A stretch of DNA of 64,000 nucleotides. Source: Sandaracinus sp. Lineage in GTDB: Bacteria; Myxococcota_A; Polyangia; Polyangiales; Houyiibacteriaceae. The position numbers were made by a program, and so were the translations under genes. The stretch is taken from NCBI GenBank assembly GCA_002699025.1, contig PABA01000168.1, positions 1 through 64,000 of the forward strand. Reading direction: 5' to 3'. Shown one piece after another: positions 16,817 through 26,228 of this stretch. The notes beneath the pieces were generated by a model. That model did not search any database, was not told the DNA's origin, and saw only the letters and a list, made by a program, of their open reading frames with translations. Numbering within the stretch: position 1 is the stretch's first letter; every line of letters starts with the position of its first letter.

Positions 16817-17812
16817 CTATCCGCGCGCGCCCGTCGCCCGCCAGACCTTGAAGCGCCGCCCGGCGTGCACCCGCTCCACCTCGGCGAAGCTCTCCTCGAG
16901 CACCTCGCCCCAGGGGAGGAAGTGGTTCGCCACCATCCAGAGCGTCCCGCCTCGCCGGAGCTTCGTCGGCGCCTCCCGCGCGATGCGCCGCGCCGTGCCG
17001 TACTCGGTCCCCACGCCCCGGTGGAAGGGCGGGTTGGTCACGATCACGTCGAAGCGCCCCGGCACGTTCGCGTAGACGTCGCTCCCCATCGCCTCCACGG
17101 CCAGCTCGTTCGCTGCCGCGCTCCGCCGCGTCGACTCGACGGCGAAGTCGTCCGCGTCCGAGGCGACCACCTCGAGGCCGGGCCGGCGCCGCTTCGCCAC
17201 GCAGGCCAGCACCCCGGCCCCGCAGCCCACGTCGAGCAGCCGCCCCGTCTCCGGCAGCTCCAGCACCTCGAGCAGGCGCGCCGTGCCCTCGTCGAGGCGC
17301 CCGGCCGCGAAGGTGCCCGGCAGGCTCACCATCTCGAGCCCCTCCACCTCGAAGCGGCTCTCCCAGCGCTCGAGCGCAGGCGCCTCCACCTGCTCCACGT
17401 CGGCGACCACGATCTGGCAGTGGGCCCCCGCCGCCGTCGCCCGGATCGTCCCGCGCTGCGCCAACGCCTTCTTCCCCGGCTTGATGCCGCCCTTCTTCGC
17501 GCCGACGAGCGCCACCCGCGGCGCCACCGAGCAGGCCAGCGCCAGCACGTAGTCGCGCCGCCGCGTGCCTTTGGGCAGGTAGGTCAGCGCGACCTCGTGC
17601 GCGCCCGCGTAGGCCACGCCGCCGACCGCGACCCCCTTCGCCGCCGCCCGCTCGTGCGCGTCCGGGATCCACGCGGCGCCCACCCCGAGCCGGGCCACGT
17701 CCGCCCCGGGCGGCCCGAGCGCGACCACGTCCTCGGCCTCCCAGAGCGCTCGCTGCGCCAGCGCCAGGCGCGTCGCGGGGGCCGCCCCCGGGTCGTTCTT
17801 CTCGCGTGCCAC
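16817..17812 (-). CDS. RsmC/RlmG-like rRNA guanine-N2 methyltransferase
   Basis: A 331-residue protein with the two-half plan of RsmC/RlmG. The N-terminal half (about 1-165) is a degenerate copy that keeps GAKKGGIKPGKKAL. The C-terminal half is the catalytic Rossmann domain, with SAM motif LLDVGCGAGVLA (Asp194) and active-site NPPFH (260-264). It is followed by LRRGGTLWMVANHFLPW, which closely follows RsmC. Such enzymes make m2G in 16S or 23S rRNA; the exact base is not predictable here. The GTG start at 17812 has CATACT six bases upstream and no ribosome site. The gene is divergent from murJ. Confidence 0.87.
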   Translation of the reverse strand: MAREKNDPGAAPATRLALAQRALWEAEDVVALGPPGADVARLGVGAAWIPDAHERAAAKGVAVGGVAYAGAHEVALTYLPKGTRRRDYVLALACSVAPRVALVGAKKGGIKPGKKALAQRGTIRATAAGAHCQIVVADVEQVEAPALERWESRFEVEGLEMVSLPGTFAAGRLDEGTARLLEVLELPETGRLLDVGCGAGVLACVAKRRRPGLEVVASDADDFAVESTRRSAAANELAVEAMGSDVYANVPGRFDVIVTNPPFHRGVGTEYGTARRIAREAPTKLRRGGTLWMVANHFLPWGEVLEESFAEVERVHAGRRFKVWRATGARG

Positions 17813-17818
17813 GCCCGG

Positions 17819-17846
17819 AGTATGCGCCGCCGGAAAGACCGAGCCA
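17819..17846 (-). promoter_or_regulatory. Candidate leaderless promoter
   Basis: Read on the minus strand: TGGCTC, 16-bp spacer, CATACT, then six bases to the GTG at 17812. The sixA gene has the same layout (TGGCCT-N16-CATACT-N6-ATG). Confidence 0.45.
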
Positions 17847-17900
17847 CCGCCGCGCGTTCTTTCTTTTGCCGCGGGCCCCGGCCCGGGGGAGAGTCGGCCG

Positions 17901-19535
17901 GTGCCGAGCGAAGAGCAGCCCGAGAGCGAGAGCGCGGAGCCCGCGCCGCCCGCGAAGCCCGCCGACGAGCGCGGCGCGATCGCTCGCCGCGCCGGCCTCG
18001 TCGCCCTCGGCACGCTCGCCTCGCGCGTCCTCGGCCTCGTCCGCGACGCCGTCATCGCCGCCACCTTCGCCCGGGTCGCCACGGACGCCTTCTGGTACGC
18101 CTTCACCATCCCGAACGCGCTCCGCGTCCTCCTCGGCGAGGGCGCCGTCTCGGGCGCCTTCGTCCCCGTGCTCACGGACGTGCGCGAGAAGCGCGGCCCC
18201 GCCGAGGCCCTCGTCTTCTTCCGCCGCCTCGCCGGCGTCTTCGCCCTCGTCCTCTTCGCCGTCAGCCTCGTCGGCGTCTTCGCCGCGCCGGCGCTGGTGC
18301 ACCTCTACGCCTCGGGCCTCGGCGACGACCCGGAGGCCTTCCGGACGACCGAGGCGCTCGTCCGCATCGTCTTCCCCTACATCGCGCTCATGGGCCTCGC
18401 CGCCCTCGCCACCGGCGCCCTCCACGCGCACAAGCGCTTCCTCGCCCCCGCCTTCGCGCCCGTCTGGCTGAACGTCTGCCTCATCGGCGCCGCCCTCGCG
18501 CTCCCCACCGTCGTCGAGCGCTGGGGCCTCCCGGGCGTGGCCGCCCTCGCGATCGGCGCCCTCGCCGGCGGCAGCCTCCAGCTCGCCTTCCAGCTCCCGG
18601 CGCTCCGCCGCATCGGCTACCTCCGCCTGCCGCGCCCGCGCCTCGACGCCGACGTGCGCCGCGCCTTCGGCCTGCTCGCGCCCCTCCTCGCCGGCCTCGG
18701 CGTCTACCAGCTGAACATCATCCTCAGCCGGAACCTCGCCTCCTACCTGCCCGAGGGCTCCATGAGCTACCTCAGCTACGGGCAGCGCCTGGTCGAGATC
18801 CCGCAGGGCATGTTCGCCCTCGCCATCGGCACGGCCGCGCTGCCGACGCTCGCGGAGCTGCAGAGCCGCGGCGACCTCGAGGAGGCCAAGCGCATCTTCC
18901 GCTACGGCCTGCGGCTCACGCTCTTCGTCGCCGTGCCCTCGACGGTCGCGCTCGCGATCCTCGCCGAGCCGGCCATCGCCGCCGTCTTCGGCCGCGGCCG
19001 CTTCGCCGACCCGGTCGCCATCTCCGAGACCGCCCGCTCGCTCGTCTTCATGGCCGCGGGTATCTGGGCCGTCGCCTCCGTGCGCACGATCGTTCCGATG
19101 TTCCACGCGCTCGGCGACACGCGCACGCCCGTCCTCGCGAGCGCCACCAACCTGGTCGTCTTCGGCGTCGTCGGGGGGACGCTCATGGGCCCGATGCAGC
19201 ACGCGGGCCTCGCCGCCGGCGTGAGCGCCGCCGCCGTCGCCCAGCTCCTCGCGCTCCTCGCGCTCCTCCGCCGCAAGGTCGGCCGGCTCGGGCTGAGCGA
19301 GGTCCTCGCGAGCGCCTGGCGGGTGCTGCTCGCGAGCGCCGCCATGGGCGGCGTGCTCTGGCCGATCGTGCAGCTCGGCGAGTGGGGGGAGGGCGGCACG
19401 GGGAAGAACACCGCGCTCTTCGCCGCCGCCGTCGTCGCCGGCGGCCTGACCTACCTCGTCGTTGCCGCCGTCGCCGGCTCCCCCGAGCTCCGCCAGCTCC
19501 TCCGCACCCTCCGCCGCAAGCTGCGGAAGAGCTGA
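17901..19535 (+). CDS. murJ: MurJ lipid II flippase
   Basis: A 544-residue MOP-superfamily transporter that flips lipid II across the inner membrane for peptidoglycan synthesis. After a hydrophilic N-terminal extension of about 25 residues, the first helices carry the family signature: ASRVLGLVRDAVIAATFARVATDAFWYAFTIPNALRVLLGEGAVSGAFVPVL. This includes the conserved Arg residues of the central cavity. About 14 hydrophobic helices follow, with LSRNLASYLPEGSMSYLSYGQRLVEIPQGMFALAIGTAALP in helices 7-8 as in MurJ. The start is GTG at 17901 behind GGGGGAGAG. It ends just before copy B of the dispersed element. Confidence 0.95.
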   Translation: MPSEEQPESESAEPAPPAKPADERGAIARRAGLVALGTLASRVLGLVRDAVIAATFARVATDAFWYAFTIPNALRVLLGEGAVSGAFVPVLTDVREKRGPAEALVFFRRLAGVFALVLFAVSLVGVFAAPALVHLYASGLGDDPEAFRTTEALVRIVFPYIALMGLAALATGALHAHKRFLAPAFAPVWLNVCLIGAALALPTVVERWGLPGVAALAIGALAGGSLQLAFQLPALRRIGYLRLPRPRLDADVRRAFGLLAPLLAGLGVYQLNIILSRNLASYLPEGSMSYLSYGQRLVEIPQGMFALAIGTAALPTLAELQSRGDLEEAKRIFRYGLRLTLFVAVPSTVALAILAEPAIAAVFGRGRFADPVAISETARSLVFMAAGIWAVASVRTIVPMFHALGDTRTPVLASATNLVVFGVVGGTLMGPMQHAGLAAGVSAAAVAQLLALLALLRRKVGRLGLSEVLASAWRVLLASAAMGGVLWPIVQLGEWGEGGTGKNTALFAAAVVAGGLTYLVVAAVAGSPELRQLLRTLRRKLRKS

Positions 19536-19542
19536 TCGGCGC

Positions 19543-19668
19543 CGGGGGAGCGCTCCCATCTCCGCCCGGTGGCCCCGCGGAGCCGCGTCCGTGCGCGTCC
19601 TCGAAGAACCGACCTCTGTGACGCGGCCGGGGGCCGCGCCGAGGGCCCCACGGGGCCCGCGGGCAAGC
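19543..19668 (+). repeat. Dispersed ~130-bp intergenic element, copy B
   Basis: Matches 2911-3038 over its length with a few small gaps. Shared blocks are GGGGGAGCGCTCCCA, CGGAGCCGC, TCGAAGAACCGACC, CTGTGACGCG and the hairpin GGGCCCC-AC-GGGGCCC. It lies directly after murJ and on the same strand, between murJ and the convergent sixA. Confidence 0.75.
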
Positions 19669-19701
19669 CAGAGACGGAGACAGCGACGGAGACGGAGAGC
19701 G

Positions 19702-20190
19702 TCAGCGCGCGGAAGAGGCGAGCCTCCGCAGCGTCTTCGGCGGCCAGATGGCGCGGAGGGCGCAGCCGCCGGGCTCGGGGGTGCCCTCGAGCATCGCCAC
19801 GCCGGCCTTCTTGAAGGGGAAGCGATCGCCGAGGTCCGGGTCGCCCGTGACCAGCCAGGCGCAGAGCTCCCCCATCCAGGGCTCGTGCCCCACGGCCGCG
19901 ATCCGCTCGCCGCGCAGCCCGCGCAGCAGCTCCTTGCCCGGCGGCGCCGCCAGCGCTTCGAGCTCGACGCGCCGTGGCCGGCCCATCAGCGGCGTGAGCC
20001 GCTCGGCGGTCTCGATCGCCCGCCGCCACGGGCTGTGGAAGACGGCGTCCAGCTCGACGTCCAGCGCCTTCAGCCCGCTCACCACTCGCTCCAGCCGCTC
20101 GATCCCCTTCAGCGTCAGCGGCCGCTCCGCGTCCGGCCAGCCCGCCCCCCGCGGCTCGGCGATCGCGTGACGCACGATGTACAGCTCCAT
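19702..20190 (-). CDS. sixA: SixA-type phosphohistidine phosphatase
   Basis: A 162-residue histidine-phosphatase-superfamily protein, the size of SixA. It opens MELYIVRHAIAEP, giving the RH phosphate-pocket motif (Arg7-His8). It also has SPWRRAIETAERL and the second histidine in AAVGHEPWMGELCAWL. SixA dephosphorylates histidine phosphotransfer domains in E. coli; the partner here is unknown, and a general phosphoprotein or metabolite phosphatase is possible. The start at 20190 is the first Met, with CATACT six bases upstream and no ribosome site. Confidence 0.88.
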   Translation of the reverse strand: MELYIVRHAIAEPRGAGWPDAERPLTLKGIERLERVVSGLKALDVELDAVFHSPWRRAIETAERLTPLMGRPRRVELEALAAPPGKELLRGLRGERIAAVGHEPWMGELCAWLVTGDPDLGDRFPFKKAGVAMLEGTPEPGGCALRAIWPPKTLRRLASSAR

Positions 20191-20196
20191 GCGCCG

Positions 20197-20224
20197 AGTA
20201 TGGCCGCCGACCCCCGCGAGGCCA
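20197..20224 (-). promoter_or_regulatory. Candidate leaderless promoter of sixA
   Basis: On the minus strand: TGGCCT, 16-bp spacer, CATACT, six bases, ATG at 20190. Confidence 0.45.
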
Positions 20225-20719
20225 GCCCGCTCACGGCGCGTGTCGGGGCTTGCGCGGGCCGAACCTTCCGTGTACACCGCAATCAGGCGCTGCGGCGCCA
20301 ACCGCCGGGCCGGCTGCGCTGGAGCTTGGCGAGGAGAGGAGGGAGCGGCGCCGCCGCACCCGAGGCTTCCCGCACGAGCAGCAACCGCTCGCCGTCGGCA
20401 GGAGGACCCGAGTCCCCCGGCCGCCGGCTCCGACGCAACGGACGCCCGGAACCCGGTTCGCCACGCGAGCCGAGTCGTAGTTCCCGCCCGTGCTCCCCCG
20501 CGTGTTCCGGGAGGCGGGCCGAGAGGGAGGCCGCCCCAAAGGGCGACAGACGTCAGCACACGTTCCAGGAGGACCGCGGCCCACGCCCACCCGGCGAGGG
20601 AGCGCCGCGCTGCGCCACCGCGTCCTCCTTCCCCACGCATGCGACGGGCCCCCGCGCCCGTCGGCGCGACGCGAGGCGTCGCGAGAACCGCGGGGCGATC
20701 GCCCCAGGAGGCACGGCCC
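20225..20719. other. Long divergent intergenic region without a clear gene
   Basis: The 529-bp gap between sixA and the SNF2 gene is GC-rich and has no reading frame with convincing protein character. An AGGAGG ribosome site at 20706-20711 belongs to the SNF2 gene. The relatively AT-rich stretch around 20262-20285 (AACCTTCCGTGTACACCGC) is the most promoter-like part. It may be a long 5' leader. Confidence 0.5.
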
Positions 20720-23700
20720 ATGGCCGAGACCGCGACGACCACCGGCTCCGAGAGCGGAGGCGGGTCGAAGAGCAAGAAGAACGAGGGCAGCGGCAAGAAG
20801 AGCGGCGGCAACAAGCCGAAGCCGCCGATCGTCCAGAAGGTGATCGAGATGTCCGACCGCTCCATCCAGCGGGTCACGGGCGCGAACGCCTTCCTGCGCG
20901 GACGCCGCTACGCCCGCCGCAAGAGCGTCGACAACCTGGTCGCCCGCGGCGGCAAGGTCCGCGGCGAGATCCACGTCGGCAGCCAGGACGAGGCCTACGA
21001 GACCTCCGTCGAGCTGAAGGACGACGGCGCCTTCGTCTCGAAGTGCACCTGCCCCGGCTGGCGCGGGCCCGACGCGCACTGCAAGCACGTCGCCGCCGTC
21101 CTCGTCGCCCTGCGCGATCGGGAGCGCCCCCCGCGCCCGAAGAAGGAGGAGAACAAGGCCAAGGGCGACGGCTCCGACGGCAACCAGGGCAACCAGAACA
21201 ACGACGGCGGCGGCGGCAAGAAGAAGCGCAAGCGCCGCAAGAAGAAGAACAAGAACAAGCCGCAGCCCGTGCACGTGCCCCAGACGGTGTCGGTCGGCGG
21301 CAAGCGGCGCACCCGGCGCCGTCGTCGTCGCGGCGGCGGGGCCGGGAACGAGAAGCTCGAGGTCCTCTCGGCGCGCGATCTCGCCGGCTCGCTCGGCGAG
21401 TCCCGCGGCGCCATCGACGCCTGGCTCCCGCCCGACGCCCGGCGCAAGCCCCTCGAGCTCGAGTTCCGCGTGGTCGTGCGCCCGGCCTCCCTCGCCGTGA
21501 CGCCGGTCGTGGCCGGCACGCGCAACGCCGTGCCCATCGCCGACGCCATCGGCGCGTTCAACATGATCTCCAACGCGGACCGGGCCATCATGCGCGCCCT
21601 CGGGCGGAACACGAGCCGCGGCAACCCGGCGACCGCCGAGCTCCGCGCCGAGGACGCGGCCGAGGCCCTCTCGCTCCTGAAGGACAAGCGCGTCCTCCTC
21701 GAGCCGGCCTCCATGGAGCTCCGCTTCAGCGACGAGACGCTGCGCCCCTCCATCGAGCTCGACACGGTCAGCGCCAACACGCTCCGCACCCGCGTCGTCT
21801 TCGTCTCGGACACCACCCAGCGCCGCTTCGCCCTCTCCTCCGGCGCCTGGTTCGAGGGCACGCCGGGCTGGCACATCGACGCCTCCGACGGCGTCGCCCG
21901 CCCCATCGACGAGACGGTCACGCCGGGCTGGCTCCAGCGCCTCTACCGCTCGCCCTCGCTCGTGCATCCCATCGAGGAGATGCCGAAGCTCCTCGGCGAT
22001 CACATCCCGCGCATCGCCGCCACGCTGAAGGCCGAGCTCCCGGACCTGAGCAGCATCGCCGATCTCGTCGACGCCACGCCCGAGTTCCAGCTCTGGGGCG
22101 AGGGCGACATCGTCGAGGCCCACGCGACGCTGAAGGTCCAGTACGACGACCACACCTTCCCCGTGCCGGTCGAGGGCTTCCCGACGCCGCTCGCCTTCCT
22201 GCCGCCGGTGGAGAAGGGCGGCCCGCCCCGGGTCGTGCGCCGCGACGTGGGCATGGAGATGGCCGCGCTGCAGCGCCTGCTCGATCAGGGCTTCGAGGCC
22301 GAGGACGGCGAGCTGATCGCGACTGGCGACGACGCGATCCAGTTCTGGAGCCGGGGCATCGGCGAGCTCCCGAAGGACTGGGAGCGCTTCGTGCCGGACG
22401 ACCTGGCCGGCGTGAAGATCCGCAAGGAGGGCGTGTCCACGAAGATGCGCGTGTCGAGCGGCGTCGACTGGCTCAGCCTCGACATGGTCTTCGGCACCGG
22501 CGACGCCGTCGTCAGCGAGGAGGAGCTCCGCGCCTGCCTCGAGAGCGGCCGCGACATCGTGCGCCTGAGCGACGGCACCTACGCCCCCGTCGACCCGGAC
22601 GCGGTGGGTGAGGTGCTCGCGCGCATGGCCGAGATCTACGCGACGGCCGGGGGCAAGAAGAAGCTCCCGCTCTCGCAGGCGGGCCGCATCCAGGACCTGA
22701 TCGGCCTGGTCGGCGAGTCCGACGCGGACGTGAAGCCGAAGGCGCGCTCGCTCTTCGAGCAGCTCGACGACATCGACGAGGTCCCGAGCGTCGCCAAGCC
22801 GCGGAGCCTCAAGGCGAAGCTGCGCCCCTACCAGAAGCAGGGCTTCAGCTGGCTCGTCTTCCTCCACCAGAAGGGCATGGGCGGCATCCTCGCCGACGAT
22901 ATGGGTCTCGGTAAGACGCTGCAGACGATCGCCCTGCTGCTCTGGGCGAAGTCGAAGCACAAGCGGAAGCTGAACCTGGTCATCGCGCCGACCTCGGTCG
23001 TGCCGAACTGGGAGCGCGAGATCCACAAGTTCGCCCCCTCGACCTTCAAGGCCGTGGTCTGGCAGGGGCCGAACCGCTTCGACCAGCGCGACGCGCTCGA
23101 CGACGCGGACGTGATGATCACCTCCTACGCGCTGCTCCGGCGCGACGAGGAGCTGCTCGCGGAGCTCGACTTCCGCTACGCGATCCTCGACGAGGCGCAG
23201 CACATCAAGAACCCGGCGAGCCAGACGGCGCAGGCCGCGAAGAAGCTCCAGAGCGAGCACCGGCTCGCGCTGACGGGCACGCCCATCGAGAACCGGCTCA
23301 GCGAGATGTGGAGCATCTTCGACTTCGTCTCGCCGGGGCTCCTCGGGAACCTCAAGAAGTTCGAGGAGAACGTTGCGCGCCCGATCGATCGGGGCGACCA
23401 GGAGACGGCCGACCGGCTGCGCAACACGATCAAGCCCTTCGTGCTGCGGCGCCTGAAGACCGACGTCGCCGACGATCTGCCCGAGAAGATCGAGCAGGAG
23501 ATCGTCGTGCCGATGGAGGAGGCGCAGGATGGCCTCTACAAGCAGGTGCTGGCGCAGGTGCGCAAGAACGTCCTCTCGGAGGTCGAGAAGAAGGGCATCA
23601 GCAAGTCGCAGATCCAGATCCTGGCGGCGCTGACGCGGCTGCGGCAGGTGGCCTGCGACCCGCGGCTCGTGAAGGACTTCGAGACGGCCGACTTCTCGGC

Positions 23701-24214
23701 GGACGACAGCGGCAAGCTCGCGGCGCTCCGGGAGATCGTCGAGAACGCCAAGGGCGGCGGGCATCGGGTGCTGATCTTCAGCCAGTTCGTGACGATGCTG
23801 CAGCACATCCGGAACGCGCTCGACGAGGACGGGGTGAGCTACGAGTACCTCGACGGGTCGACGAAGGACCGGCTCGAGCGCGTGGAGCGCTTCAACGAGG
23901 ACGAGTCCATCCAGGCGTTCCTCATCAGCCTGAAGGCGGGCGGCACGGGCCTGAACCTGACGGGCGCCGACACGGTCATCCACTTCGATCCGTGGTGGAA
24001 CCCGGCGGTGGAGGACCAGGCGACGGACCGGGCGCACCGCATCGGGCAGACGAAGGTCGTGAACGTGTACCGGCTGATCGCGCGGGGCTCGGTGGAGGAG
24101 AAGATCCTCGAGCTGAGCGCGAAGAAGCGGGCGCTGATGGAGAACGTGCTCTCGACCGAGGGGAGCCCGCTGAAGGGGCTGACCAAGAAGGACGTCGACG
24201 CGCTCTTCAGCTGA
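20720..24214 (+). CDS. SWIM-zinc-finger SNF2-family ATPase
   Basis: A 1164-residue SWI2/SNF2 protein. The order is a Lys/Ser/Gly-rich head, then a SWIM zinc finger with ligands Cys109, Cys111, Cys121 and His123. Next comes a strongly basic low-complexity stretch (about 150-210, KKK/RRR runs), then a bacterial SNF2-associated region. The motor begins at about 700: LRPYQKQGFSWL, Walker A DDMGLGKT (726-733), DEAQ at 824-827, LTGTPIENR, FVLRRLKTDV, then lobe 2 with IFSQFVTMLQHI, SLKAGGTGLNLT and DRAHRIGQTK. This is the common bacterial SWIM-SNF2 type, likely a dsDNA translocase. The start has a good AGGAGG site. Confidence 0.93.
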   Translation: MAETATTTGSESGGGSKSKKNEGSGKKSGGNKPKPPIVQKVIEMSDRSIQRVTGANAFLRGRRYARRKSVDNLVARGGKVRGEIHVGSQDEAYETSVELKDDGAFVSKCTCPGWRGPDAHCKHVAAVLVALRDRERPPRPKKEENKAKGDGSDGNQGNQNNDGGGGKKKRKRRKKKNKNKPQPVHVPQTVSVGGKRRTRRRRRRGGGAGNEKLEVLSARDLAGSLGESRGAIDAWLPPDARRKPLELEFRVVVRPASLAVTPVVAGTRNAVPIADAIGAFNMISNADRAIMRALGRNTSRGNPATAELRAEDAAEALSLLKDKRVLLEPASMELRFSDETLRPSIELDTVSANTLRTRVVFVSDTTQRRFALSSGAWFEGTPGWHIDASDGVARPIDETVTPGWLQRLYRSPSLVHPIEEMPKLLGDHIPRIAATLKAELPDLSSIADLVDATPEFQLWGEGDIVEAHATLKVQYDDHTFPVPVEGFPTPLAFLPPVEKGGPPRVVRRDVGMEMAALQRLLDQGFEAEDGELIATGDDAIQFWSRGIGELPKDWERFVPDDLAGVKIRKEGVSTKMRVSSGVDWLSLDMVFGTGDAVVSEEELRACLESGRDIVRLSDGTYAPVDPDAVGEVLARMAEIYATAGGKKKLPLSQAGRIQDLIGLVGESDADVKPKARSLFEQLDDIDEVPSVAKPRSLKAKLRPYQKQGFSWLVFLHQKGMGGILADDMGLGKTLQTIALLLWAKSKHKRKLNLVIAPTSVVPNWEREIHKFAPSTFKAVVWQGPNRFDQRDALDDADVMITSYALLRRDEELLAELDFRYAILDEAQHIKNPASQTAQAAKKLQSEHRLALTGTPIENRLSEMWSIFDFVSPGLLGNLKKFEENVARPIDRGDQETADRLRNTIKPFVLRRLKTDVADDLPEKIEQEIVVPMEEAQDGLYKQVLAQVRKNVLSEVEKKGISKSQIQILAALTRLRQVACDPRLVKDFETADFSADDSGKLAALREIVENAKGGGHRVLIFSQFVTMLQHIRNALDEDGVSYEYLDGSTKDRLERVERFNEDESIQAFLISLKAGGTGLNLTGADTVIHFDPWWNPAVEDQATDRAHRIGQTKVVNVYRLIARGSVEEKILELSAKKRALMENVLSTEGSPLKGLTKKDVDALFS

Positions 24215-24465
24215 GCGCCAGGCCGTTCGGTCTGGTGCGGTCGCGGGGTTCCTGGGAGGGAGCCCCGCGGCGGGCGCGGAGTGGGGCTCTGCGTCGAGCT
24301 TCCCATCGGGGAGCTCGTGCAGCGGCGTCCCGCCCGCGGTCGTGGTGGGGCTCTCGGTCTGAAGGCGGCAGCCCTCGGTCTGAAGGCGGATGAGGGGGGC
24401 GCCGCCTTCGGGGTGACCTCTGCACCCCTTCGTCCCCCGGGCAGGGGCAGGGGCACGGGCACGGG

Positions 24466-24482
24466 AGCCGGCTTCGCCGGCT
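24466..24482 (-). terminator. Hairpin overlapping a stop codon
   Basis: AGCCGGC-TTC-GCCGGCT is a perfect 7-bp stem that includes the stop codon of the leftward gene ending at 24481. No T tract follows, so it may be a weak terminator or simply a 3'-end hairpin. Confidence 0.4.
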
Positions 24483-25044
24483 AGTGGCGGGCGAAGAGGG
24501 TGAGGTGGCTCGGGCCCCAGTCCTCGACGCGCACCTCGGCCGGTCGGACGCCCGCCTGCCGGAGGAGCACGCGGATGCTGGCGCGCGTCAGCACGCGGTA
24601 GTGCATGTCGGCGAAGAAGGGGAAGTCCGCGTAGCGGACGTGCGAGCCGCCCGGCGCGCCCTCGACCCGCACGTGCCCCGGGCCGCGGCGGATCATCTTC
24701 CACATGGTCGGGATCTGGCGGAGCACGAAGCCCGGCCGGCTCAGCTTGAGCACGACGCTGAAGAAGCGGTGGATGCCGTGCTCGACGGTCTCCTCCATCA
24801 GCTCCTCGAAGCGCTCCGGCTCGCCCTCGGCGACCACGTCGTAGAGGGCCGAGAGCACCGCCTGGAGCGTCTCCTCCGGATACCACTCGGAGGCCAGGGG
24901 CTCGTCGAAGGGGCCCCGCGCCTCCGGCGGAAGGGCGGCGCGCACCGCGTCCCGGACCGAGTCCGGGCGCGACGCGAGCACCCTCTGCCCGGTCACGAAC
25001 CAGCTGCCCTTCACCTCGCTGCGACCCTGCACGGCGACCCCCAT
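24481..25044 (-). CDS. DUF2378/TIGR02265-like protein
   Basis: A 187-residue protein resembling the small myxobacterial DUF2378-like family. It opens VKGSWFVTGQRVL, has LASEWYPEETLQAVLSAL and GEPERFEELMEETVEHGIHRFF in the helical middle, and ends with a strand-rich part (HVRYADFPFFADMHYRVL, VRVEDWGPSHLTLFARH). The biochemical function of the family is not known. The start at 25044 is preceded by GAGGATGCAGG, a good ribosome site. Upstream in-frame Met codons give low-complexity Arg-rich extensions and were rejected. Confidence 0.7.
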   Translation of the reverse strand: MGVAVQGRSEVKGSWFVTGQRVLASRPDSVRDAVRAALPPEARGPFDEPLASEWYPEETLQAVLSALYDVVAEGEPERFEELMEETVEHGIHRFFSVVLKLSRPGFVLRQIPTMWKMIRRGPGHVRVEGAPGGSHVRYADFPFFADMHYRVLTRASIRVLLRQAGVRPAEVRVEDWGPSHLTLFARH

Positions 25045-25223
25045 CCTGCATCCTCGCGCCGGGGGACGATAGCCGAACGGGGGCGCGGGACGGAGCCCCC
25101 AGCTAGGGGCCCGGGAGCGCGGTCGGCCTCGGAGCGGCGTCGCGATGGCGCGGCGTGCTCGGTGGCGGGCACACCTCGAGCGGGCCCCGACTCGGCGTGC
25201 CGCCGGTCCCGCGGGCCCGCCGA

Positions 25224-26084
25224 TCAGCTCGGCTGGGCGAGGCCCTCGAGCTCCGCGAGCTCGACCCGGTAGCGCGAGCCGCACCAGTCGCAGCTCATCT
25301 CGAGCGCCTCGCCGGCGTCGATCAGCTCGCGGATCTCGTGGCGGGTCAGCGTCGAGAGGCTCGTCAGCACGCGGACGCGGCTGCAGTCGCAGCCGAAGCG
25401 GATGGCGCTGTCGTCGAGGCGCGTGTGCTTCATGCCCCAGAAGATCTCCTCGACGAGGTGATCGGGCGAGGCGTCCGTGTCCACGAGGCGCGCCTCGATG
25501 TCGCTGAAGTCGTCTTCGAGCCGCTGCGCCATGATGGCGAGCGCGCCCTCCGCCTCCGGGGCCTCCGGGAGGAGCTGGACCAGGTAGCCGCCGGCGGCCT
25601 TCACGGCGCCGCTCTCGTCCAGGACCGCGGCGACGCGCGCCATGGTCACCGTCTGCTCGGACTGCTGCATGTAGCCCATCAGGCCATGGCTGACGGTGCC
25701 GCCGGCGGGGAGCTCGACGAGGCCCTGGTGGAGCTCGCCGTTGGGGAGCGAGCGCATCATCTGCATGAGCGCGCCTTCGCCGAGGCGGAAGGGCGGGGCC
25801 TCGTCGCTCCGCTGCACGAGGCCCCGGTTCCAGCCGTCCGGGTGGCTGTCGGCGATGACCTGGCCGCTCTGATCGAGCCCCTTGATGACGCCCTGGACGC
25901 GGAGCGTGGGCGCCATGGTCTCGCGGAAGAGCACGGCTGCCGTGACCATCTCGCCGAGCACGCGCGCCGCCGCGCCCTCGACCTCCTGGGCCGCGATCGC
26001 GCGCGTCACCGTATCCGTCGTCCGCGCCGTGATGATGCGAAAGGCGCCGTCATCGGTCATCGCTCGGAGTACGCGGTCGGTCAT
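25224..26084 (-). CDS. hslO: Redox-regulated holdase chaperone Hsp33
   Basis: A 286-residue Hsp33. The N-terminal domain has the family pattern: AFRIITARTTDTVTRA, EVEGAAARVLGEMVTAAVLF, VQGVIKGLDQSGQVIADSHPDGWNRGLV. The C-terminal redox switch is complete, with Cys-Asp-Cys then, 30 residues on, Cys-Asp-Trp-Cys, the CxC-x(27-32)-CxxC zinc site. Hsp33 becomes an active holdase when oxidation and unfolding release the zinc. Start options are ATGs at 26084, 26093 and 26099; GGGAG precedes the first of these closely. Its start lies 144 bp from the divergent Cys-rich lipoprotein gene. Confidence 0.95.
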   Translation of the reverse strand: MTDRVLRAMTDDGAFRIITARTTDTVTRAIAAQEVEGAAARVLGEMVTAAVLFRETMAPTLRVQGVIKGLDQSGQVIADSHPDGWNRGLVQRSDEAPPFRLGEGALMQMMRSLPNGELHQGLVELPAGGTVSHGLMGYMQQSEQTVTMARVAAVLDESGAVKAAGGYLVQLLPEAPEAEGALAIMAQRLEDDFSDIEARLVDTDASPDHLVEEIFWGMKHTRLDDSAIRFGCDCSRVRVLTSLSTLTRHEIRELIDAGEALEMSCDWCGSRYRVELAELEGLAQPS

Positions 26085-26228
26085 CGCTCCCATGTGCATT
26101 CGGGGAGCCTCGGGCGCAACCGGGGAGCGGGGTGGAGGCGAGCGCCGAGCGGTGGTTCGAGGAAGGCCACCCGTGTCCCGGTCGAGGGAAGATCGACGCC
26201 GCTCTCTCGGTAGGAAGCTCGTGCCGTC

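Noticed and set aside
20231-25051. A 1606-residue minus-strand frame antisense to the SNF2 gene
   Set aside because: Shadow of the SWIM-SNF2 reading frame; no motif of its own except where it enters the DUF2378-like gene's DNA in another frame.
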